Of a stretch of 64,000 nucleotides of DNA, positions 1-10,346 are shown piece after piece. Under the pieces are notes generated by a model. The model was not told where the DNA came from. It did not search any database and worked only from the letters and a program-made list of their open reading frames with translations. Source of the stretch: Lepeophtheirus salmonis (lineage: Eukaryota; Arthropoda; Copepoda; Siphonostomatoida; Caligidae); assembly GCF_016086655.4 (NCBI RefSeq), contig NC_052138.2, forward strand, positions 17,422,001 through 17,486,000, in the 5' to 3' direction. The stretch's first letter is position 1. Each line of letters begins with the position of its first letter. The position numbers and the translations under genes were made by a program.

Positions 1-1003
1 CTTGGTGGCCTTGTTATTGCACAAAACAAGTTTTGAGACGAGGTATTGTGATTTTGTTAGTAAATAACGAGAAATTTTCCCTATGGAAATTTTCTCCTGG
101 GCAATGTTCCGTGCACGCATTTTTATAGCTGATAGTCCTGTACGATTACTGTCAATGGAATCAAAGTTCTATAAATAAATTCTTCTGAAACTTTTAATAG
201 GGTATATCTTGTACCCACCTGTGGGACGGTTCTGTCTCCAAGTATCACCTTTATGACCAAACAGTAGTGCAGCTTTAACATATATATGACAATCCTCAAT
301 GCACCTAACACAATGACAGTATTTTTTAAAAATGAGCCTTTTTATTATTTTCCACAAAGAATGAATTAAAGCCTTTCGTCAATAAATAATTTGATTCATT
401 GTACAATAGTTTGAGAACTTCTGCTCCAAAGCAAATCTACTCAAACATTGATGGACTCTCGATAATAGAGGAGATCGAAATGATTTCATACAAGTATTTT
501 CATTAAAAAAAAAAAATACATTTTGTACGAATGAAGATGCATTTATTGTTTTTATAACAAATGATAATAATTTATGGAATTTAAAAGAGTATCTTAAGTT
601 ATATGTAGTGTTATAGTGCATTAATGAATCCAGTCATTTTTACATTGTTCAAAAAATATATAAATAAATAATACCCATTTGAGGGGAGGACACGTGTCAA
701 CAAGTTTCTCAGATTTTAAGTAATTTATAAATTCCGGCTCAACTGCTTTAGCCTGATGACTTGCAAATGGGTGATTTGATCCCATATCTGGTTTTGGTAT
801 ATTAGGTTTTTTAGATTACAAGCTTTTCAAGTTAAGTATCAAGACCACATCAAGGGTTGAGGGCTAAATTATCATAGCTCAAAAATTAAAAATATTAATG
901 TAATTGTCTATATGTCATCCAAGTGGTCTAAAACAGAGAAATTCAGGAAGTTGAAATGCATTTTTCAGATCTATTTTATTATATAAATTGGAAAAAACCA
1001 TTG
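1..1003. other. AT-rich stretch, nothing recognised
   Basis: Short open frames on the minus strand (up to 80 codons) show no family motifs and have the Phe/Asn/Lys-rich makeup expected of random AT-rich DNA. No TIRs or RNA genes were seen. Confidence 0.5.
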
Positions 1004-3882
1004 TTTATAATCAGGCTTGGACATTGAACGGAAAAACGAACGGTGTTTACTCTTTCCGTTCATTTTTTGAACGAATGAACGACGAACGCAAAAAAATATG
1101 AACGGCGTTCATTTTGACGTTCATTTTCTTATTGTACATCTTTGACTACTTTTTCCGAAGATTACTACATCTTTTTTTCTTTATTATGGGTTTAATTATA
1201 ATTTTTATCTGATGGTGGCTAAAATATAGTTAATTTAGTTTTCTTTTTTTTTCAATCCGTTGCTTCGTTTAATTGCACCCTTTACTGGAAAATAAGTCAC
1301 CTCAAGATATCCTTCAAAATCAGAAATTTGTTGTAATGGATCAAATACAAGATATAATGGATGTTAATACATCTATTTATCTAGTATCTTGTAAAGTTTT
1401 TATCCAATTTCTAAATCCAAAGTATATAAATTTTAAGCCGACATTAACACCTTCAATCCTTATTACTGTGCAATATGAAAGTACTTTGTCTTAATTTTTA
1501 ACAATCTATCATTAATTGCCTGGAGAGCGTGGGAAAATAGATATTCATATACTCGAATTTCATATTAACAATTTAATTATAGATATTTAAAAATAACGAA
1601 TTTTGCACAATACTGTACTCTGTAATTCCTGAAAATTTATATCAATTCTCTTGATGTTTAAGAAAGTTGTGTTGTTTTATTGAAATATCATATTTTATTA
1701 GATCCTATATTTTAGTGTAGGAAATACAGATAATACGAATATCTTCCCACGCTCTCTAGACAATAAATAAGAATTATTTAAAAAAAAAGAGAGGTTAAAA
1801 ATTAAGACAAAGTACTTTCATATTGTGCAGTAATAAAGATTAAAGGTGCTAATGTCGGATTAAAATTATTATACGTCTTAGAAACAGATTAAATGAAAAT
1901 GTTACAAAATATTAGATGAATAAATGTTTTTACGTCCATTATAATTTATATTTTATCCATTACACACCATTTGTAGTTTTGAAGGCTATCTTGAAATGAC
2001 TTATTTCTCAGCAAATGGTGCAATTAAACGAAGCAATGGGATTGAAAAAAAAATTAGACTTCCTGAAATATTAAGAATTTATCTATACATTAAGTATAGA
2101 TGATATTAATTTGATTTCTCCCATTTAAGTAATGAATGGGAATCCCCAAAATACTTATATTCTTCCGTGCACACCTCCTCCAAGTTTTTTTTCTCTCCGT
2201 AAATCGACATTTTTGAAACAGACCTATGTACTGTATTTAATCTACTTTTGGGGAAGGTATTATATATCATTGACACTTACGTTTAGATTTTCATCATAAA
2301 ATCCAAAACACTGTGAAATTAAGCCGTCATATATTTGGAAAGTTGCCCATCAATAATTATTTAATAAACTTAGAGATAAACATATGCTTTTAAGGTCCAG
2401 TACCATACACAGGTTTTTGAATGGGCCTAGTAAGCCGTGGATGATTTATTATTGCAATATTAAATTTAAATCATTTTTCTTAAGCTATTTACGAGTCTTT
2501 GAGTACCTAAATAATTTTAGTCGAGTTATCATCTTCATCTTCGAGTTAGTTAGATTCAGTTTTGGGCCACAGGCAAAGCCTGTTCAAAAAAACAAAAACA
2601 AAAAAAAACCCGGATGGATGACGTTTAACGCTTCTTCCTACTCTTGCTTCTTGTATTTAAATTTCATTTATATGGTATTATGATCAACCATACAATCGAA
2701 CAGGGCCAATCCGAATCAATTTGGCGCCCTATGGAAAATATTAACAAATAATATGCATATTCAATATTATATTGTTACACAAAGCTTAATATATTAATTG
2801 TCTTAGACATTTATGGCAATGCAAAATACGAAATACAAAAAGAAATCTGTAGGCAAGTGTTAGAAAATAAAAATATTACAATTGCACGAATATATGTATA
2901 GTGTATACTGTTGATATGCACAAATTATTTTCATACTAAGAAATGCAGTTATTAACTGATCGAAGCAGTGCATTCAGGTCGGGTTGAAGCCGAAAATATA
3001 TAGACAAATGAGTCGGGACTAATTTTATCCTCTCACACGGCAAGCACCCCCTCCACCCCCAAAGTCTTGCATTAATGTATCTAGCAATAGATAATAAAAA
3101 CAGAACCCACTTTCTGCAGATGTTAGCACTATAGACAAACTAGGACCACTTTGGGTATATCAGAGATAAACTCACATGAGGAATTTAGAATCTTTTGAAA
3201 AAATCAGCAAAGCAATTAAAAAGCCAGTCAGAGGCCTCTCCAAAAAAATCGGCCAGAAAATAAAAAAATGAAATCCGACTGGGCCTGACAATTAAAGTCG
3301 GACTAGAACCTAGTTTTATGGGTGCAACTTGGTCCAACTATAATGTTGGAATAATTAAGGTTGTCCTGAAAGTTGGGTTAAGCTCGGGGTCACCTTTTTT
3401 TTCTTTGCACCCATTATGGTACCCCTGAATGAACGGCATACTTAGCATTTGCCTATATTGTCTTTGCAACGGATCAACCTTTCCATTAAATAAGATAATC
3501 CATAAAAATAAGTCGGTTCAGCTATTTTTTAAAGCAGGGAGGCTGTTGAAAATCAATTGGAGGTTGCCTTGAATAAAAGTACTGCCTCTATTTTGAAGAT
3601 ATTAAAAAAAACTACAACACAATTTGAAAAAATGGACACCATTTCATAAAAATTGAGAGTATCATTTTAGGACCCCTGGGATTTGCCTGTTTTGCTTTTA
3701 GTAAGCTACGGGGTTGAGGCTCATTTTTACGTGTTAGGAACAAAAAGGGTTTTATATAATATTAATTAGTATTTTTTTAGGTTGGGCTTTTTATACTAGA
3801 TAAATATTAAATGAATAAATAAAAATTCAAAAATGAACGATTGAACGGAAAAAGAGTGAACGGGTACAAGGCTGTTTATAAT
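1004..3882. mobile_element. hAT-like DNA transposon, non-autonomous, with 8-bp target duplication
   Basis: The element runs from CAGGCTTGGACATTGAACGG at 1012 to its inverted end at 3874, whose reverse complement begins CAGCCTTGTACCCGTTC. It is flanked on both sides by the identical octamer TTTATAAT (1004-1011 and 3875-3882), the 8-bp target duplication typical of hAT elements. Both ends are rich in GAACG/CGTTC motifs, likely subterminal transposase-binding sites. No transposase frame survives in the 2,863 bp, so it is either a deletion derivative or decayed. A large foldback is nested at 1243-2056. Confidence 0.75.
1243..2056. repeat. Foldback element nested in the hAT-like element
   Basis: The left arm (about 1243-1545) and the right arm (about 1736-2056) are inverted copies of each other at roughly 80-85% identity by eye, around a spacer of about 190 bp. 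Tips such as CAATCC.TTGCTTCGTTTAATTGCACC and inner segments such as AATATGAAAGTACTTTGTC are shared. The 73-codon forward frame at 1273 sits inside an arm and is not a gene. Confidence 0.8.
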
Positions 3883-4059
3883 GAAAGAATAGTTTCCGAG
3901 CCTAATTCTATATAGTAAATAACTTAGTTACGACAATTTGGCCCATTCATCTATTTTTTACGGGGGGGATTCCTATTTACTCACGTATTTGCGTTATTAC
4001 CCGGAGACACTAGGCGTTTACGATCAGACACACTTTGTTCTAATGATATAGAAGATAAC

Positions 4060-4180
4060 ACTCCAAGAAATTATCAGCGTTACCTTACGTCTTTGATGAG
4101 AACATTAACACCTAAATACTCAATGCTTCAATGATCTCTCCTCAAAAATGAAATAATAATGATAACTGCTTGAGAAAAAA
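4060..4180 (+). repeat. SINE-like family A, 3' part
   Basis: This copy shares the order of blocks seen in other copies: GTTAC near CGTCTTTGATGAG, then TCTCCTCAAAAATGAAATAATAATGATAACTGCT. It is best compared with 22327-22515 and 45560-45745. The 5' half is missing. Confidence 0.5.
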
Positions 4181-4199
4181 ACAAACAATAGTCCTGAAT

Positions 4200-5510
4200 T
4201 CATATTTAGAACAACTCTATACAAAAAATACATTTTTTTAAAATAAGACGACACTCTCGGTGTAATGTGCCAAACGCCTTTGAGATTGCATTAATATGAC
4301 TACACTAGCAAAGGCTAATTAATTAATTAATTATGGAGCGGGAGATTGAATATACTTTATACTACATATACTCACACTATATCAATTCGGTTAACTAAGG
4401 TAATCTACAAAGTCTAATCATTTTATTGGCTATTGTAACCTTAGTAGTATTCTTATAAATTTAAAATATATATATATTATATATGTAAACTTCAAATAAC
4501 ATAGCAACATATTTGCATCAAAAAAATTGTCTAGATGATAAGTCCTTTTTTATTTAAAGAAAATATTGTCATATTTAAATTCGCAAAGAAAATTACAAAA
4601 AAACTTATTCGCACAATCTTTGGAAAAAAAAAAGTTTATAACATTTATTGGCATTGTAAAGAGAAATATAAACATACCAAATTTTTTCCGCACTTGCAAA
4701 AAAAAAAAAAATTATGTAGAATATTTTTTTTTTAAAAAGTAAGTCACGATAACTGGTTCATTTTTTTATAAATGGTGCAAAAATATCTAATAAAATATAT
4801 TTCAGAAATTAAAAAATACTTTATCTTTTGCGTTAGAGTCTAAAAATTTTATTTACAAAATGCATTTTTTAGAGGCATTTCTTTACAAAAATTGAAAATT
4901 GACGTTTGGTGAAAAATAAGAGACAAAAAATACAAATTATTCAAAAAATGACAGATATTTTGGTTAAACATCCATTTATATGCAAACAAATCTCAAGACA
5001 AATTTATAATAACTTTATTTAATTTACGAATCCAATATTTCATTAGGAGTTCATTTTTTTTGCATTTGAAAAAAAAAACGAAATTGCGATTTTCTCAAAT
5101 TTCTTTTTTTGTCCATAACTTTTTTGATTTGAAATAAATTTAGAAAACGTAGTTATTTGTATACATAGTTGTTTTTTGAGACGCCAGTCACTTTTTAACT
5201 TAAAACTGAACTCTCTATCTAGATATCTCATTGAGCAGCAAAGAACGGTTTTTGTGTTTTAGATAATGTATAAACCCCCTTATATGACCTCCCCCCACCA
5301 AAATAAAAAATAGGCACGTGTCTTAGCCAGATCAGGCTCAAAAGAGGCACCCCTTCAAAGTTTTAGCCTCTCAGGTACAACGGTGTGGGTACACAATGCA
5401 CATAAAGGACACACTTACTCAAACTCTATTTTATATATATATATATACAGTTTGTTATTTCTTAAATAAAAATGTCTATTTGGATTACATATAGATAGTG
5501 CTTTGTCATT
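4200..5510. other. AT-rich, low complexity, no gene
   Basis: The stretch holds poly-A/T runs, an AATT tetranucleotide run at about 4318-4333 and a short TA run near 5430-5449. Frames at 4535 (+) and 5043 (-) are Lys/Phe-rich and carry no motifs. Confidence 0.5.
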
Positions 5511-5514
5511 CCTT

Positions 5515-6315
5515 ATTTCTGTGGTCCAGTCCAGTTTTAGGAGTGGTCCTTAACACATTAAGTTAACATTTTTTCTGAATTTAAGCAGCTCCTTCTTTTA
5601 AAATTATATTTTTTTAAATAAAAAATTAATCGATAAATCCCAAATTTTGCACATGTATTCTCTGACTATTACTTAACAATTAAGTTTCAACATGCAAAAA
5701 GTTATGCCAAAAAAAAATCTAGAAAAGATACTCTTGTAGTTGTTGTCCAAACAAGGAAAAATTTGATTTAATATCAAAATGATACTTTTTAAATAAAAAA
5801 TGGATTTACGATTCTCGAAATTTGTTCGTATATCCCCTTGTTATTCTTCTAATCTATCTACTAAAAAAAAAAAAGAGTATCTATACCAAAAAAAGTCAAA
5901 AATGTTATTACAAATATGTTCAAAATGTTAGGTTCGCCATTTTTGAACTTGGTCTTATATCTACAAATATTAATATTAAAAGTACTTATGTATAAAGAAT
6001 ATAAAAATAAAGTATTATCTTGATCATCATGAGCGTCTTTATCAAAAACAAAAGTTCAAATAAATTAAATATTCATGGAGATATTACATGGTTAAACTGG
6101 TATAAATAGCCATCTAGAAAAATCTACTCGTCGGTCTAAATGGGTTGAGTGTCGGTCCTTATAGCCAATATTTGTCATTATTAGAACTAATTAAGAAAAA
6201 AAGAAGAAAAAGTTTAGTTCTGTCATAAAGAACCGAACTTGATATGCTTTAGGACTAATATGCAGAACTAAACTGGACCGAACCGAGACTGATATGGTCT
6301 TTAACCTTAAATAAG
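5515..6315. repeat. Possible degraded copy of the 63.2 kb hAT-like MITE
   Basis: Short blocks echo the MITE at 63173-63591: GGTCCAGTCCAGTTTTAGG near 5522, TCGGTCCTTATAG near 6152 and ACTGGACCGAACCGAGACTG near 6273. No clean termini were found, so the boundaries are approximate. Confidence 0.3.
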
Positions 6316-7867
6316 GACCTACCATTTCTATATGTGCCCAACAAAAACTACATACTAGCCTAAATCCTTAGTTATATAGATAAAGTAATCAAATAATCAA
6401 CGATAACAATTACCAATATTAAGTACTAAATATTAGTTCAAGCAAATATTATCATTTCAATTTTGCTCCACGCCTTCCACTAAGTTATTGACTTTATGTC
6501 CTATTGAGTGACACTCTCTATGAATATATTATATTATTTCTACGTAAGGAAACAATGAATTCATTTAAGTAACGTACTTTAAACCTGTTGAATAAATTCA
6601 CTTTGATGCATTTGAAGAGGGTAAAAAACCTGATTCACTCTAAACAAGTCATATTAATTTATTACATTTAAAAGAATATCGTTAGTTATATGTTGTAGTT
6701 TATTGTATTCATGAATACATTCATTTTGACATTTCTACAAAAAAAAACATATAAAAATATGTTTTACATCTCTTTAGGCTTTAAAAAAATTGGATACGTT
6801 TATTACTAATGAAGACAATTAATAAGAGGTTTTGTTATCAAAAATATGTTCCGTAAATTGCTGAACGTATAAATAATTAATAATCGGCTATAAAAAAGTG
6901 TACATTTATAATTTTCCTTTTTAATTATTGGGAATATATGGATTATTATTATAATATAATAATAAATATACTTGATGTATACATAAAGGATATATCAAAG
7001 AATTTATAATGTAAAAACCAATTAGTACAGATCCAATATATATAACGTACATTGTAAATTATATCGAAGCCAATGATTTTTGAAAAATTTATAAGAAATT
7101 ATACATTTCATTCTATAAACCTATGTATTATTACATGAAAAAACTATTGTTGAAATAAAATTGAATATTTATGATTCTATTTTTCAATTTTTTTATATAA
7201 TAATCCAAACAATAGACACTCTATAGTTCAAATTCTGCTGATCGTATATTGTAGTATCTATACAAATGCAATATGTGTGTTCAATATAAATGGTTTTGAT
7301 GACCGTGTCAAGGAGATAATGAAAAAGATAACTTGTTATTAGAATATTGTCAATGGCCTCAGCTATAATCTCCCATTTGGACTTTTGATAGAAGAAGAGG
7401 AATTAAGACGAGAAAACAAGTTTATGAATAAATAGTTATTATTCAATAAAAATCCACAAATAAATTAAGTTATATCGGTCTACAGGAGTGGCGTCGTTAG
7501 TCATTTGGGATGGAGTTGAGGCACTTAAAAAATTTAATAATATATATGTTTATAATAAAAATATTAAACCCATTTATATAAGTTTTTTTTCTGTTTCGTT
7601 TCTATTTATTTAAAGATTTAAAAAGATAATTTATTCCCGAGTATAGAAATCTAATTTCCCGAATATTTTAGAGGGAAAGCTTAGGAATATATAAATATAT
7701 ATAATCATATACCTAGTATGTTAATTAATAAAAATTGACCCCTTGTATTCCAAATTACAAACTCCGCATATGACTAATAGTAATTTATGAATTTACTAAA
7801 TTCTTATCAAACTATAGGACATCTATTTTTCAAGAAAAATCATCGACACATATGAAGCAGTGACATA
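6316..7867. other. AT-rich intergenic DNA, no gene seen
   Basis: No coding or RNA signature was found. Around 7482-7530 a GC-richer block (CAGGAGTGGCGTCGTTAG) resembles a transposon tip related to those at 46973 and 56955, but no partner end was located. Confidence 0.4.
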
Positions 7868-8557
7868 TACCGGGTGCGGCGAAAAAATCTGTACACTTTC
7901 AATCTAGAACAATATCAAGATTTATTTTAGCAATCTGTTGTAATAGGGTATGTCAATAAAATAAAAATAACTAATTTGATGTCTTGGCTACCCTAATCAT
8001 CGATGTAGGCCCACTTGGCAGCAATTATGGCTTCCAGGCGGCCAATTGCAGATGCTATCCCAGTGCTAGTTGACAATTTCCTTGAAGTTGCTGATATTTG
8101 GGAGACGGACGGTGCAGGCCTTGGACTCAACATGCACTCAAAAAGTGAAGTCCAATGGGTTGGCATCTGATGAGTAGGGGGAGGGGCATATTTTCTTTGG
8201 CCAGAAAGGCATGTTGTCCTTCAACCACTTCTGGGCCTTTTTAGATGTGTGGCAGGCGCATTCTCCTGCTGGTAACCACGTTCATGTAGGGTTAGTTGGT
8301 CTGGACCCATGCTAACAACTTTTCCTCTGTTGGTTTCTTGCCAATGCCCAAAAGTGCACAGACGGAAATTCGTTGATGACGTTCAGATGGAATTTTCTCG
8401 GCTTCTAGGACACTTAGGAAGATCTAGTTGTTTGTTTTGGTTTATTTATTTTTTTGTTTATTTTTAGTATTTGACCAGAACAGTTTTACCGGATTCACAA
8501 AAATCTTGATTTATGCCAAATAAGCGAAGTGTAAAGATTTTTTCGCCACACCCGGTA
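7868..8557 (-). mobile_element. maT/Tc1-mariner element, internally deleted
   Basis: The TIR CCGGGTGCGGCGAAAAAATC at 7870 is mirrored at 8555 (reverse complement CCGGGTGTGGCGAAAAAATC). Both ends are flanked by TA, the Tc1/mariner target. Between them the minus strand keeps the C-terminal part of a transposase with frameshifts and stops. It reads QQENAPA, LKDNMPFWPKKI, NPLDF and HVESKACTVRLPNI, matching the last catalytic region of maT-type transposases. The N-terminal DNA-binding part is gone, so it is non-autonomous. Confidence 0.85.
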
Positions 8558-8565
8558 TATAAATA

Positions 8566-9745
8566 TATAGACCATTCCTCAAGGAAATAGATTTGACTCA
8601 AATCTGATAGGTGGCATAATTGAAAGTAGTCCTACTCAGAAATGAAATGTTGGATCCGTAGTTTAATCAAACTCTAAGATCTTAAAGACGAAGATGGTTA
8701 TAATTTAAAAGAAAAAACAAACAAAGACCACCAACCTTAAAATATTTAAGGTCAGAAACTAAGGTCATTTTTAATTTTTTTTAGGGGGCATATATTTATG
8801 ACGTACGGAAATGTACAATTTTGGAACTGCCCCCCTTTTGTCCAACACTTGATACCCCACTCAGATTGAACGTCCCAAAATTTTAGCTCCCCCTTGTTAA
8901 TGTTTAATATTACCTTCACTTAAAGTGATTGTAATATTTTTATAATTAATAACCCGCCAATTCAATTGAATGAATTTTCTCCTTGCAGTTTTAGCCTTCA
9001 ATGGCTGAATAATGTTCTCTTACTTTTCAAGAGACCCTTTGACTTGATTTCACTCCTCCTGAGATATTTTTGTGACCTTCTTGTTTCTTTAAATGGGGAT
9101 AAGCTCGTTGATATACTTCGATCAATTTTTTATTCTTTGCTTCCTTATTTATTTTGGTACTTTTTTGAAATGGAATCTGGTTGGGAGGAGTAAGACTACA
9201 ATTTGCTAACAACGTAAAAAAATAACGTGTGAATCCTTCATTCTTTGATTTTCATAGATTTCATGCACCAGGGTTTCCCAGTTAGAAAAGTGCGCTATAT
9301 TGATGTAAGAAGTATGCATTTGTAAATAAAATATATTGTTTATCTTGAAGAACATTTATATAATTCAATTTAAAAAAGTTTTGTTGATCAGTGAAACCGT
9401 GATCAGTTCTGAATGTAGATACTCCGAAATATCCAATACCCCTCCTAAAAAACCTTTAAATCTGTACTTCCCCCCGTCAAATGTACGTCATAAATGTATG
9501 ACACCTTACATAAGTTTTTATTAACTATTTGACAGCTTCGCAATTATATATTATAGTTGCCTTTCATTTCTTTGGTGTACGATATATCTAATCAAAAATT
9601 TATAAAAAGTTTAATTTCTGTATCTTTAAAACATCAGAATATAAATTTACGGATCCAACTTTTCATTTTTGAATCTATCTACCATACCAAGTTTGAGTCA
9701 AATCCGTTTCTTTTTGAAAATGTCTAATGAAATGACCCATATGTA
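8566..9745. repeat. Second foldback (long inverted repeat) element
   Basis: The left arm (about 8566-8810) reappears inverted at about 9490-9745. Shared blocks include GATTTGACTCAAA, GTTGGATCCGTA and TTTATGACGTAC. The centre holds AT-rich sequence with a minus-strand frame (next entry). It directly abuts the maT element ending at 8555. Confidence 0.7.
9027..9212 (-). pseudogene. Coding-like remnant inside the foldback, unrecognised
   Basis: Minus-strand frame of 61 codons with a coding-like stretch (NKKLIEVYQRAYPHLKKQEG). It stops where a frameshift seems to lead on to similar sequence. I do not recognise the family. It may be the relic of a transposon-encoded protein. Function unknown. Confidence 0.25.
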
Positions 9746-10160
9746 TACTTCATTTTTTTTGCATATAATGTTTTATAAATTTATGATTGAGTAAAAGAAT
9801 AGCATTAAAAATAATGCCATTGCACCGAACCATACGAATATAATACTATTTTATATTTAATGTCCGACGTACCTGTCAAAACAAATTGAGCATTAATGAG
9901 GATAAACGTGACATCTCATTGAATATCATGATGAATGGATGTTTCATTAAAAACAAAACAAAAAAATATTTGCATATATTAGCAATTCACTGATTATTTA
10001 TTTAAATATATTGTTCAAGATATATCTAAATGCATTTAGAATCGGGGGAATGATTTTATGTCATATCTCTCCTTGTTAATTATTACATTCTCGTATGTAC
10101 ATTTAAAACTTCCAAAAGGATTATAAATTATTATCACTAAACACAGTTTATTTATTCTAG

Positions 10161-10346
10161 GATGGTTAGGAGCCTTCTCAACTTCCTTCTCTTTCATAAT
10201 ATCACCCATAACAATGAGCTTCTGCATTCGAAAATCAACTCGTTTAACAGCTGTTTTTGGAGGACTTATAACTGCCCTTGGTGTTTTATTCACGTCCTTT
10301 GCAGTACAATTTCATCAGCTATTTATTAGCTATGGTATTATTATAG
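10161..10346 (+). CDS. MCT-like gene, first visible exon (TM2-TM4)
   Basis: The exon starts after the acceptor TTTATTCTAG and ends at G|GTAAATAT. It enters with two bases of a split codon and leaves with one base. It encodes 61 full codons: TM2 (WLGAFSTSFSFIISPI), a short basic loop CIRKSTRLTA, TM3 (AVFGGLITALGVLFTSFA) and the start of TM4. The reverse strand has an 85-codon open frame here, which is a shadow. Because the exon begins in mid-codon and in mid-protein, a preceding coding exon is required. Confidence 0.92.

Noticed and set aside
3890..3912. TTCCGAGCCTAA as the right end of the hAT-like element
   Set aside because: Gave no matching 8-bp duplication; the end at 3874 gives both a better TIR and an exact octamer.
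10036..10293. 85-codon minus-strand frame
   Set aside because: Lies antisense over the first visible MCT exon, whose plus-strand protein is clearly SLC16-like.
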